This document shows positions 21,456 through 32,377 of a stretch of 38,819 bases of DNA, piece by piece. Within the stretch, counting starts at the first letter, position 1, and each line of letters starts with the position of its first letter. Both the position numbers and the translations under genes were made by a program. This DNA is from Cylindrodendrum hubeiense (Eukaryota > Ascomycota > Sordariomycetes > Hypocreales > Nectriaceae). Location: NCBI GenBank assembly GCA_014621425.1, contig JAANBB010000388.1, positions 1 through 38,819 on the forward strand, in the 5' to 3' direction. The notes under the pieces are model-generated. The model had not been told where the DNA came from. It was given only the letters and a program-made list of their open reading frames with translations, and searched no databases.

Positions 21456-23029
21456 TTACTTGAAGACCTTGCCATCGGCAAGGGGCCACTCCTTGCCCTC
21501 GACGGTGGTACCCTTCTCCCAGCCCCAAGCATCCTCGATGAACTGGCGGTCCTCGGGCTTACTGGCGTCCAGCTTGGTGAAGGCGTAGCTCTCGTAGTCA
21601 GGAGCGACATCGAAGGCGGGCACGTAATCCTGGCCACGGATGACGAAAGCACCCTGGATGATAGAGGAGTTGTTCTCGCCATAGACGGCAGCGCAGCCGA
21701 AGATGTACTTGCGGGAGCCCTCAAGACGGTTGTTGAAGCCGCCAATCAGGTTGTTGGACATGAAGGTGAGGGTGAGCTCCTCGTTGTACTTGTAGTCAAC
21801 CTTCCAGATGGAGTACTCCTCGAAGTTAACGTTCTCCCAGAACCACTTCATGGCCTCGTTGTGGTCCTTGATGTTGGAGTACTGACGCTTCCACTCATCA
21901 ATGGGGAGAGTGGCCTTGCCGAGGGCCTCAAGGGGGTGCTTGGCCTTGGGGGCAGTGGGCTCAGCGGGCTCCTCAGCGGAGGCAGCAGCGACAGGGGCCT
22001 CCTTCTTGGGAGCGGCCTCCTTCTTGGGCTGCTCGGGCTTCTTGGGGGCAACGTTGGTGAGAGCGGGAGTCTCGAGGAACTCGAGCTGCTCGGCAACAGC
22101 GGAGTAGATGGGCTGGTTGCGGACAGTGTCGAACCAACGGGTGACGTGGGGGTTCTCCTCACGGTACTTCTTGTCGAAGAAGTACTGGAAGCCACGCTGG
22201 GCAATGCCAGCGGCGAACAGGTCGGCAAGGGTGATGCGCTCACCAACAAGGTAGGTGTTGTTGGCGAGGTGCTCCTCAACAACAGAGAAAGCCTTCAGGG
22301 TAGCCTTGGAAGCATCCTCGACGTTCCTCTTGTTGTAGGGGGCACGGCCCAGAAGGGGGCCGAACCAGTCACCCAGACGAGGGAGGACCTCGGTGTTGAA
22401 GAAAGAGAGCCACTTCAGAATAGAGGCATAGCTAATGTGACTCTGTTAGCTACATGAAAAATAGAGATTTTTTGAGCGGGGTACACTTACTCCTGCTTGG
22501 TCTTGCCGAGGAGGGTGGTCTTCTCGTTCTGGGAGGTGACTGTGGCGGAGTTAGCAAAAAGCTCCACGACAAATAATGGCAACAAAGTGCATGAGTGACG
22601 GGTTGCGAGTCAGAAGATAGACGTTATCAACAGAATATGTTTGAAAAGAACATTCAGACAGGGATAACTGTGTAAAAAAGCTAGATCATCATTCGCAAGG
22701 GGCAGGGTCGGCGAGGCAAATGAAAGTGGTGCGATGTTGGGGTTTCACATACGGTAAACGGCGATAGCAATGCACTCGGAGAGAGTGAAGCCATCCTCGC
22801 CAACGAAGGCGGGGATCTTGCCAAGACCGCTGGCAGTGAGGTGCTCAGCAGAAGCGTTGCCAGCCTCGGCCTCAACGACGTTGAGCTCGAGGTCGTTGGC
22901 CTTCGCGACGGCCTTGATGGCGGTAGAGCGGGCGTTGCCCTGAACACAAGAAACCGGTCAGTAACGGCGAGGCAGGCGTCAGGAGACGAGCTGATATACC
23001 TCGCGGGTGTAGAGCGTTCCGAAAGGCAT
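21456..23029 (-). CDS. Translation elongation factor 1B gamma subunit (eEF1B-gamma)
   Basis: This subunit anchors the eEF1B nucleotide-exchange complex that recharges eEF1A with GTP. Four exons are inferred on the minus strand: 23029-23000, 22939-22753, 22539-22491 and 22431-21456. Introns are 60, 213 and 59 bp, each with a CTAAC or CTGAC branch site. The product is 413 residues, the usual length. It begins MPFGTLYTREGNARS. A GST N-domain covers about 1-80 and a GST C-domain about 90-210. A Lys/Glu/Pro/Ala-rich linker (KKPEQPKKEAAPKKEAP) follows. The EF1G domain occupies the last 155 residues, including MKWFWENVNFEEYSIW, TFMSNNLIGGFNNRLEGSRK and the VIRGQDYVPAFDVAPDYESY block. Codons are strongly biased to AAG, GCC and CTC, as expected for high expression. 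Confidence 0.95.
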
Positions 23030-23453
23030 CTTGGACGTTTGCTGGGCTGGCAGCGAAAAATAAGTTGTCAGAAGATGAAGAGGAGAAGTGAAGGAGGGGA
23101 AGGTGTCATGGAGGAAATTTTTCTTACGGTAGTGGTGGGCCAAATTGCATGCCCCGCGCTAGCGAAGGCCTAGCTGCCTGAGCAACGGGCGGGCAACGCG
23201 GTGGCTGGTGAGGCGGCAAATGAAGGCGGTGAGGGCATTTGCGCTGTGGCGAAGCCCTTCCAATTCTGCCCAACTGCACCAGGCCCTAATTGGAGTGTCC
23301 GCCAGCTCTTGTGTTATCTTCACGTGATTTCTGCGGAGCTTGCCGCCCTTGCTTTGCATCTCGAATTCTTATGCAGTTTTTCTGGCCAGACGACGTTGAT
23401 TGTTGAGAGCCCGATCCGCGAATTCGACGGGGCCCCCTCGGAAACCCGCTATC
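23030..23453. promoter_or_regulatory. Divergent promoter region eEF1B-gamma/MRPS9
   Basis: These 424 bp separate two diverging translation genes. They include a TCACGTGA palindrome and a GCCCTAAT string, annotated separately or in the findings. No TATA box was obvious. An open frame crosses the region on the plus strand but begins at a non-ATG codon and runs into MRPS9, so it is not a separate gene. Confidence 0.6.
23320..23327. promoter_or_regulatory. TCACGTGA E-box (Cbf1/bHLH-type site)
   Basis: A perfect 8-bp palindrome lies about 127 bp upstream of the MRPS9 start. CACGTG with flanking T/A is the classical target of fungal bHLH factors such as Cbf1. Cbf1-like factors regulate respiratory genes in several yeasts, which would fit a mitochondrial ribosomal gene. 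Function here is inferred from sequence and position only. Confidence 0.4.
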
Positions 23454-24441
23454 ATGACCACACTCACCAACGGCTTGCGGCAATTGCGATGCTCAAGTCA
23501 ACTCGCCCGAGCCCAATGGCGCCAGCCTGTCTTGGCCCGATCCAGCTTCCAATTCGGCATCCGAAGTCTCACCACCGAATCGTCTACGCCAGAGCAACCT
23601 GCATTTCCTGAGTCGTCGCCCGTCTCCGTCCCTTTTCAGGGTGTCAAGCACGCGCGAGCTGTTCCGGTGACGCCCTCGTACTTCTCCCGAGAGCCCCAGT
23701 TCAACGACCTCTACATTCGCATTTCCCGCCTCTTGACGAAATACCACCACCTCCCGACTCTTCCCGCGAGTGAAACTCCCCAAACGCCATGGGTCAAGCT
23801 TGACGAGATGCGGTCAAAGCTGGGTGAGCCGGTCAAGGCCTCTCATTTCGCCAAGGTGATGCGGGTGGCAAAGCGTCTCAACCTGATTGAGCCATCGCTG
23901 TTCCCCCAGGAAGTCAAGGTGGCACTGGACGATTTCAAGCGAGATATCAACCCGTTCAGTAATGTGCCGAGCGTCGGTGTCGTCGACAAGCACGGCCGTG
24001 CTGTCGGGGTTGGCAAGAGAAAGGAGTCGACTGCCCGTGCCTGGGTTGTGGAGGGAAACGGTGAGGTCCAGATCAACGGCAAGACGCTGAGCCAGGCATT
24101 CGGCCGCGTTCACGATCGTGAGAGCGCCATTTGGGCCTTGCAGGCCACAGAGAGATTAGACAAGTACAACGTCTGGGCACTGGTGGAAGGCGGCGGAACG
24201 ACCGGTCAAGCCGAGGCTCTCACTCTAGCTGTTGCCAAAGCTTTGATCATCCATGAGCCAGCGCTGAAGACAGCTCTTCGAAAGGGTAAGTATTCCGGCC
24301 TTTGCCATGACGAGTCTTTTAGAATGAAAACTAATCTCCCCGTCTCCAGCCGGTTGCATCACGAGGGACCCGAGAACTGTGGAGAGGAAGAAGCACGGCC
24401 ATGTCAAGGCGCGCAAGATGCCGGCTTGGGTCAAGCGATAA
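23454..24441 (+). CDS. MRPS9: Mitochondrial small-subunit ribosomal protein uS9m (MRPS9)
   Basis: Two exons are inferred: 23454-24285 and 24350-24441. The 64-bp intron (GTAAGT...CCAG) joins in frame to 307 residues. The first 40-45 residues are rich in Arg/Gln/Ser/Leu with no acids until TTESSTPE, fitting a mitochondrial presequence. A mitochondria-specific segment follows. The universal uS9 domain starts near residue 183 with [13 protein letters not shown] and continues through [14 protein letters not shown] and [19 protein letters not shown]. The last exon carries the family-defining C-terminus [19 protein letters not shown], ending in WVKR; this tail reaches the P-site tRNA in ribosomes. 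The intron position means that without splicing the essential tail would be lost. Confidence 0.95.
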
Positions 24442-27400
24442 GTAGTCGCCGTCAGAAAGCTGACGATGCAGAACTGTGGGACGAGTCTATGGTGGTGTGG
24501 GGGCTCGTGAGATGTATGGCGAACGGGCCAAGTGATGCCGTACGCGACCTGTACTGTACTGTACAAACAATCGTCAAATGTAGTTTTAGAATCCCAGGAT
24601 TGGCTTCCAGGCCCGACACTAATGTGCAATCACCAACGAGTCACATATGTTGGGGTGTGTGACATATCGTCCAGGCGCCATGTCCGCCTTGGCCGCCCCA
24701 TGTGACAACGGATGTTTGTGCGGGCGTCGAGGCTCTCGGCGAAAATACCCTTAGCATGATCCATGCGCAACCTATCATCCTACAGATAATATCACGAACA
24801 GGGTCAAACTTCATACGCCATCGGGACTCTCGCCACGTGCCATGCGTCCATTGCTGTGCGTTCGGACTGTTGAATCTGGAGAAGACCCCATGACATGCAT
24901 GGGAGACCTTGGCCTAGAGTGACTGACCCATGATATTTCGCACCCTTTATCGCCAACGGTGTGTGGTATAGGGTAGTTTATCATCAAAGAGGACTCGTCC
25001 ACGTCGATGTAACAATGCTTCCATGCTCCGGCCAACCCGGAAGAAAACACGGACCAACCATCAAACTCCCTGCATTTGAACTTTTACGACAATAACAAGC
25101 CACGCGCGGAGTTGATAACCTAGTGCTGTTAATCAGGCCACGCTCAGTCCTCATCCCCGTTTCGATGAGTTCATGAGCTGTGCAGACACCCGTGTCCCTG
25201 CAGCAAACCGTGGCATCTACACCGGATGCTCTTCCCGTGCAGGCCTTTGGCGGCATTCCGAGTCATCTGGCCAGGTTTGGGTTTGGGCCGGTTGGTGGTG
25301 GGGGGTTTTTGTGGATGATGGTGTTGTGCTGCTAGTATCGTGTGAAAGCAAACCTCATCTGAAGGGGAAAATCTCGCAGACCAGGTGGTGAGGTGGGCTG
25401 TGCCAGCCGCGAGGCCGTACCCCCCCAGCTCATTCCATTCCCATTCCATCCCATCCGCATTCAAAGTGGCATCAGGACCTCCCAGGATGAGCGGCAATTA
25501 AGCCGCGACTGCATGCCGGTGCGGGTTGGGCGGCTGGAGAAATGCTGTACGCCCGCGTGAGAGAGGAGGTCGTGTATGTAATTAACTCGTCAACGGCGTT
25601 TCAATTTCATGGAGGCTGGTCGACCGTTGGAGGTATACATCCCCACAGGGGTTACAAAGTTAGTTCGGACGCAACGGTTTTCGGAACCGTCTCAAGCAAG
25701 TTCAAGGGCCCAGGTATCTCCGAGCTTTTGAGCGCCTAGCCGCTTTTGATGCAGTAAGTATAAACTCTCGTTTTAGGCTCCAAACAATTCGTTGCGACGC
25801 TGGAGAAATGGCAAAGCGGCAAAGCCTGATGGTCAAGTCCTCGGTTAAGAAGCTTAATCTGCGGCGAGGAGTCGGTAGTGGCAGTGGCACAGTCGCGAAA
25901 GAGGGTGTAAGATCGAGAAGGCTTCTAGAAGGCCAGGGTGGGTTGGGTGTTTCAGCCCGCTGAGACGGAGCGATCCGGTTGGTCTGGACTCGTCGTTTCA
26001 GCAGCACCAGCCAGCGTGTGTTGGCGGGTCGATGGATGGGAATCCTCCGAAAAAGCGACGAACAGAAGAGCGGCTAATGATTGCGATGACGGCATCGAAC
26101 AGTGTAGCAGGGGCGGGCTGGCGACGAAGTGGCATCACCTAGATGGTAAGAGGACTGAGGTTTGAGGCCGTCGGCGCAGCTCGCTCCAGGTCAGCTCGGG
26201 CCTAGGCCAGGCCAGACCCGATACAGGTACTTCCCGAGGTGGAGGTGGTGGATGAGGGCGGACGGCGGTTTGAGGTCGGCGTTTGGGGCGGACGCAACCA
26301 CGAGTGGACGGCAGGCCTGCACCAGACCAAGAGTAGACACAGCACCACCATGTTGCGGCACGCGGTACTCTATACATTTGGACGGTAACATATACCCGAT
26401 TGTCAACAGCGCTTTTCGGGATGAGGCTGAGATCGACCATTGATCTTACATCCAGGGCCAGTCCGATGCGGCGCCTTGCAGGCCGATGCAGTAGCGATGC
26501 ATTGCCGCGGGGGCGCGGCGACGTCGATGGGGGGATTGAATGCTCGATTGCCACTGGCGAGCATGAGCCGGGCAGCAGCGTGTCATCGTCTGCACATCAT
26601 CGACGCACCTTAGCACCCTTGGTGGTGCACACCAAGAGGGCTGCCGGGCCAGTGTATGGTCAGGCGCAAGGTGAAGTGCGCGCCTCGTCGAAGCAGATTG
26701 GAACCATGGCATGATGGCCTCCAGTTGGCCAATGGCTCTGGCTGTGGGCAGGACCATGATTGGACTCGCACTCGCGACCGAGCCTTTTGGACGTGGGGAC
26801 GTCGAGACTTCTCTCCACTAACGCCGCCCGCCAGCCCTCGAGTACGGGACGGCTCTTCATGCAGAGCTGATGCGCGTTGCCTGTTGCAGTGCTAGACGCG
26901 CGAGACATGATCCGATATGCGCGTCAGCTAGCGAGCTTCAGCAGCAAACCCTGCGGCTCAGGTACCGGTACGGGGCCAAGGCCAAGTGTGTGTGGAGACG
27001 CCGATGGGAGATCTCGGTGACGAAGTGGACAATTTCATATGTGCACCACCCTTTGGGGAAGGGAGGGGGAGGGGTGCTGGTAGGGCGGTGGTCGGGACTG
27101 TAGGCGCTGCCGTGCACGCACGCGGGCGGTGGTCGGTGAGGAATAGAATCTCACAGAAGGAATCGACAAGATCCCACTTGGCGAAATGACAGCGGACGAG
27201 GGAGATGACTGTTGGCGGCGAGGCTGGTGAGCATCATGCACTATGTTCCTTTGTTTTCGCTGGCACTGGCAGTTGGTGTTTTGGTGAAAGTCAAAAATAG
27301 GTTCAGGTTGCGGGTGGTTACAGCGGTGTGGGGTTCTGTCACAGGACTGTGACAGGTGGCGACGGCAGCGGCAGCTGGCAGTGGCATTGGCATTGGCAGT

Positions 27401-27451
27401 GGCTGAGGCACAGCTGGCAGCTGGCAGGCAGTTGGCCACCAGGTGTCCACT

Positions 27452-27474
27452 AGACACCAGACACCAGACACCAG
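27452..27474. repeat. 7-bp tandem repeat (AGACACC x3)
   Basis: Three AGACACC units follow one another, ending in AG. The preceding 100 bp (about 27350-27445) also consist of imperfect GGCAGTGGCATT and GGCAGCTGGCA units, so the whole stretch is a diffuse minisatellite. Confidence 0.85.
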
Positions 27475-28104
27475 CGCCTGGCTGTGGCCACCTCACCTGT
27501 CGGGATATTTCTGTCCGCCGACCGACACTGCGTCCCAGGCGGATTCGGCCCCGCCCTCGGGCACCTTCCCCACCAGCGCAACCCATGATTACGTCCCATT
27601 GGCGCACAGGCCCTGGTCGCTAAAAATTTCCGCCTGACGACATCCATGGCTTCCAACACGGCCTGCCCCTGGCATCTATTTTTTTCCCTCCCTCCACGAC
27701 GAGACATGGTTCAAGGGCCCAGCGTTCCACCATGTAATAGCTCTACGACGTAGTAGTATGGGCCATCCGTCTCCTCATCGTTGCGCCTGGAAGTTCCGTC
27801 AGCCGTCATTGGCCTCTATCCGCAGGCGCGCTAGCACACGCCCAACCAGCCCGAACGTACCGGTACCGGCTCATCCTGCTCGTGCTCACCACCTCACCAG
27901 CCCCAGTATCTTCAGCCCCAGCTTGTCAACCCGAAAGCTTTCGTTCGGACGCAGGCGCTCGTCCCGTCGTCGCACTCTCCGAAGGGATCACACGGGCCGG
28001 CAAACGGATACGCCAGGTACGAGGCGCCCTGTGTCCTGTCTTGTGCTCGCTGTTCCGTCCAGGTACGGGACGTAGACTACGACACGCTACATGGATCAGC
28101 ATGG

Positions 28105-28788
28105 ATGGCATTCTCTGTCGCCCTCTCTCATCGATTGGGCAACGTGCCTCGAGAATCTGGATCCGGGAGTGGGCTAGGCCTTGCCTCAATCTGGGTGGTT
28201 TACTTACTTTTTTTGCTCTGTTTGTATTGGACAGGTTTCCTTTTGTTCGCAACAATTCCCTGTCACGCCCAAGCTCCGTCTTGTTACCTTGGCCGGGAGG
28301 AGGGAGTAGCTTTTGTTTCTTCACGGGATGACAAGCTCCCGTTGCACCTTGAGAGTAGTGTCTGCCAAACGCCCCGGTGTCTTAGATCCAGCAGGAATGT
28401 CTTGCTTTTTCCCCATCTCAGCTGCTGGCTGTCTCCTAGCTTGCGATCAGCCGTTCAGCCTCGCCTTGCTGAGACAGGATTGCCAGCACAGCGCATCGAT
28501 TGGCTGTGGGATTGTGATCCCAGGCATTGGGATCGAGGCTTGACAGGTTCACCACAAATGGCTTACATGTGTTTGGCTACGTGTGGTTTTCGGTATTCGC
28601 CCCCTCGGGGTCTATTTGTCGGCATGCCGGCGGGCTGTCTGATCTTCAGCCGACCCAGGGCAAACCCAGGACTGCCAGGACAACGTCTAATCATGGGCAT
28701 GCTCGTGTGCGGCACAGCATCTCGACCCTTTTTCTTGTTTCTTTTTATTTTCTCCTTGCACCTAAAACTGTTTCGGGTCTCTCGATGA
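28105..28788 (+). CDS. Doubtful 227-codon ORF with hydrophobic segments
   Basis: This is the longest ATG-started frame in the 6.7-kb gap (MAFSVALSHRLGNVPRES). Hydrophobic stretches lie near residues 27-50 (ASIWVVYLLFLLCLYWTGFL) and at the C-terminus (FFLFLFIFSLHLKLF). The middle is Arg/Cys/Pro-rich with no recognised domain. Overlapping frames are open in other registers, as expected for GC-rich noncoding DNA. It is probably not a gene. Confidence 0.12.
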   Translation: MAFSVALSHRLGNVPRESGSGSGLGLASIWVVYLLFLLCLYWTGFLLFATIPCHAQAPSCYLGREEGVAFVSSRDDKLPLHLESSVCQTPRCLRSSRNVLLFPHLSCWLSPSLRSAVQPRLAETGLPAQRIDWLWDCDPRHWDRGLTGSPQMAYMCLATCGFRYSPPRGLFVGMPAGCLIFSRPRANPGLPGQRLIMGMLVCGTASRPFFLFLFIFSLHLKLFRVSR

Positions 28789-29132
28789 GCATTGGAGTTC
28801 CCGAAAAACGCCGTGGGCGTGATAGAGCCACCACCTGGCAACTGGCTGCATGCGGCGTGCAATTGGGCATACGGTGCCACTCTCTCCAAGGTTTTTATGT
28901 GTCCGTCCCTGGCATCCTGACCTGACTTTGACTTGGCCTGTGGTGTGTGCCTGGGCAGAAACGTACCAGTAATAATCAGGATCGCGGGACTTGTCTCAAG
29001 TTGGTAATAGCCCACTCGACGACGCGTTTAGACTTTGCGACCCTCCCTCCACCACTCACCGGCGTCAGGATCTCTCATCAAACGCCCCGTTCATTCCTCA
29101 GGTGCTACGCAGGACGCCCACAGGACAGTGGT

Positions 29133-29149
29133 AGCAGCAGCAGCAGCAG
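29133..29149. repeat. AGC trinucleotide microsatellite
   Basis: The run consists of nearly six AGC units. It is immediately followed downstream by the 9-bp repeat at 29222-29257, making this a simple-repeat-rich segment. Confidence 0.85.
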
Positions 29150-29221
29150 AAACACATGCAGCACAACACCCCGTCCCTTTAGGGCCTCCGGGGTCTGCTC
29201 CAGGGTTCTTCTGCACGGCAC

Positions 29222-29257
29222 CAGCAGCTCCAGTAGCTCCAGCAGCTCCAGCAGCTC
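29222..29257. repeat. 9-bp tandem repeat, CAG[CT]AGCTC x4
   Basis: Four consecutive 9-bp units, one with a C-to-T change, start at 29222, 29231, 29240 and 29249. A second 9-bp array, CCCACGGCT x3, lies at 29410-29435. Because the unit is a multiple of three, frames stay open through it, which explains some of the long spurious ORFs here. Confidence 0.9.
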
Positions 29258-31140
29258 CAGCACCACCTCCACCTCTCGCAGCAGGTCGGGGCCACGATGA
29301 AATTGGACTGCATCCCCAGCCGACAGGAGACGGGGCCCTCGGCCAAGAAGCAACGATGAGAAGGCAGCTGCGCCGGACCCGAGAACCTATGGATAAACAT
29401 ATGGATAGGCCCACGGCTCCCACGGCTCCCACGGCCTGTGAGCCCTCTTCACGGGCGCGCCGTGGCCGTGGTGGCCCGCGCATTAACTGTCCTGTCGCCG
29501 CGCCCCCTTAGCACTACCCCATGGCAAGCCACGTTGAAGGCTGCCCATCCCCTTCATCTTTTGCTGGCGCCGCCTCTTACCACTGCGCCGGGCCAGGGGT
29601 GCTGTCGCGAGGTGGATGGTGGACGCTTTGCCGATCCGCTACAATCTTGAGGGCCGTTGTGTTGAGCCCTTCTACTGCTTGCTTGGCTCGTCGGCGTCCC
29701 GTGAGCCACCCAGGCCGCCTCAATCCGTCGGCCTCACCTTACCCGCATCGATCTTCGCCCCTCTACGCTCTAAGCCATCACTCACACGGCCACACACGGC
29801 CACCCTGATTGCCATTCTGGTCCATCTGAACGCCCACCCCCCAACTAGTTGTCTAAGGGTTGTGGTCTGGCACCGCACCTCAGCTGCCCTGGATCGTCTC
29901 TTTACGCCATCTTAGAGGCATGTCTGGGATGGGATTTTGATCCAATTCTCCTTCGCCTTGCCTTATCCTTCCTCTTTCTAATACACCCCCCCTCTCTTCT
30001 CTCCTCACTCCTTCCCGTCCCTTCCAAAATCCCCAGTCCACATTCAAATCACTCATCTTTGCGCCCCTGCTCTTCTCGGCGGACCCGGGCGTGTCGGTAC
30101 AAGCCAACAGCTCGATTTCCTTTCGACTTATGCTATAAGATCCCAAGGCAATCCTCCCGTCCCTCTGGATTTCGTCATCTCTGCGATCCCAATCTTTCCC
30201 CGTTGTCCCCACACTGGACACCCCCCGTCGCTTTGTCCTACTAGCTGCCCTCACTTAAATCTTCTCGACCAAGCTAGAAAACCGTCATCGCTCAACTCGG
30301 CGGACTCGAGCGCCTTGCAGCCAGCCTAGTGAATTCTCGTTCGAGCGCTCTGGTCGCTCGTTGAGACTTTGGTGCGGTTGGTTTCCTGGCCCCAGCAGAT
30401 CGCGGTGGGCTCGAGCTTGTCATGCCCGAGGTCTTTTTGCATGGGGCTATCCAGGATACACCTAGTACAGCGCGAGACGACCGTTTTGACAACTCATCCG
30501 CAAGTCCCACTCGCCTTACCGGCTTGTTTACAGCCCTGGACCCCCAGAGCCCCAGACCAAGCTACCTGCGGGTCCCAACGCCTCGCTCTTCGTCATCTCA
30601 TCGACCTCTGTCCCTCCGGGCATGAATGGCGCTAGCCTCTAGCTCGGCTGACCTTGTCATTGCGATTTGACTTGATAACTACCTTGCGACCCAGGTCCCG
30701 GCTGAGCCATCAGCTTCCCTGCCTGACCATAAAAAGCATTGGGCCTTGCTGCGAATAATAGACCGGAGGCACCCTGCTTGCAAAAGCCTCCGTTACTACC
30801 CTTCAACTCGAGTACCGTCTGGCCTAGTCACACCTTCCCTACCTTGTTTGGTCATCGATCTTCGATCATCGCGCCTCCAACCAAGGTGGGCTTGATTCAC
30901 ACAACCCCGCGATAGCCCCTCCAGCATCCCGTCGCCGGACTGCTCGCGCCCCTCGCTGTCGCCCGTGTGAACCATCTTCCTGACCGAACGCTTCTTCAGT
31001 CTCCCCGACGACAAAACTTCCTATTATTGTACGACCCCCCCAGGTGATCCAAACTGGCCGCTGTACACTCCGCTTCGTTGCCGGCCACCCATCGGCTGGG
31101 CTCGACGATAGAGTCGTGTGGCAACCAAGGTCTCCGTGGC

Positions 31141-32377
31141 ATGGATGACCCGAACCGAGTGAGGAGGCAGAATGAACCGCCGGTTCATCAAACTTCCAAC
31201 CAGAGATACTCCATCCAGGATCCTTCCCAACAGCGTCGTTCGCTTGCCACAGGCTCCAACGACAGATACCGCCCTGCTCCCATAAACACGTCCCCGTCAC
31301 CAGCGCGAGGGATGGGAGGTGCGAGTAACTACAACACATACTACCAAGAACCGACAGCATCGTTCTCGACAGCAAACATGCCAGCAGCAGCCATGGCCTA
31401 CGGGTCCGAGTACGGCGCAGACTCTCGCCAGCCAACTCAAGGTTTCGGTGGCTACGGCAATGCCGCGACTATGATGTACAACGTGGCTCAACCGACCACG
31501 CAAACGCCAGTCTACGATGCGCAGCAGTTTGGATCGCGGCAACCCTCCGCCATGCAGATGATGACCCCAGATGTTGCTTCAACCTACTTTGGATCCGAGG
31601 CGGGAAGCACCGGCGGCCCGGGTCTACAACAGCCGGCTCAGGGCTCCGGCGCATCCGCCAACGTATACCAGCAAAACACCCCCATGAGCTACGCAGGAAA
31701 CATGTCGAGCGTGAGCGCGATGCAACAGACCCCAGCGAGCGCCGATGTCTCCATGAACGAGGATCACGAATATGCAGAAGGCGCACTGGAGGAGAAGTGG
31801 GTCAACTACCAGCGGCAACTCGGGACCATCTTTCAGGAGATTGTGACCGGGTCCCTCGAGAGCGCATCCGAGACATTGTTGAGCGTCTCTAGCTGGCTGT
31901 TGACTCAGGTGGCTGATCTTGGTATGTATTTTTGCTTCTTTGAGCCGAGAGACAGGACTCAGAGGGACGGCATGGCTGACATTACTCGTGCAGGTCTGAA
32001 CCTCGATGACACCAACCTCCACGCTGACAGAATCAAGCTCTGGAACGACTTTAACCACGCATGGTTGGCTCTCGGCTACCGACAGATCGAGTTGATGATA
32101 TCGTCACAACAGCCTTCGAGGGCCCAGACCGTCATGTCCAAGCCTATGATCAAGAAGATGGGGAACGAATTGATACGACTATGTGATGGGATTGAGCGCC
32201 ATGGACTGGTCGACTACCAATACGGGGTGTGGGAGGAGCAAATTACTACTGGTATGTGTGACGGCCTCAGCTCAAAAGCCCCCCCGCGCAACTAACACGA
32301 TCGCCGCAGTACTTGAAGATTGTCTCGATCTCTACGAAGCCCCCGAGGAAGCGAGCGGCAGTGGCGGGTCTCGCTGA
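31141..32377 (+). CDS. Conserved-looking protein of unknown function, Q/S/G-rich N-terminus and helical C-terminus
   Basis: Three exons are inferred: 31141-31921, 31994-32251 and 32310-32377. Introns are 72 and 58 bp with CTGAC and CTAAC branch sites and join in frame to 368 residues. Residues 1-215 are low-complexity, rich in Gln, Ser, Ala, Gly, Tyr, Met and Pro, as in many fungal regulators or condensate-forming proteins. Residues about 216-355 look folded and helical. They include EEKWVNYQRQLGTIFQEIV, LHADRIKLWNDFNHAWLALG, ELIRLCDGIERHGLVDYQYG and VLEDCLDLYE. I have an impression that this C-terminal block recurs in other Pezizomycotina, but I cannot name a family or function. No signal peptide, membrane segment, zinc finger or other classical DNA-binding motif is visible. 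The gene is isolated, with more than 6 kb free of recognised genes on either side. Confidence 0.8.

Larger units (their letters stand above)
24442..31140. other. Gene-poor stretch (about 6.7 kb) upstream of the isolated unknown gene
   Basis: No recognisable protein domain was found on either strand. Frames of 100-227 codons occur, but the DNA is GC-rich and they look like chance. The stretch is unusually rich in short tandem repeats (27452-27474, 29133-29149, 29222-29257, 29410-29435) and in C/T-rich tracts (for example 29960-30060). The last 1-2 kb may be the leader of the gene at 31141. It contains several upstream ATGs. Confidence 0.5.

Noticed and set aside
23400..23453. Extension of MRPS9 to an upstream TTG codon
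   Set aside because: The ATG at 23454 directly precedes a plausible mitochondrial presequence. Non-ATG initiation is not needed.
29035..29511. 158-codon Ala/Pro-rich plus-strand frame
   Set aside because: It starts at a non-ATG codon and stays open mainly because it runs through 3-bp and 9-bp repeats.
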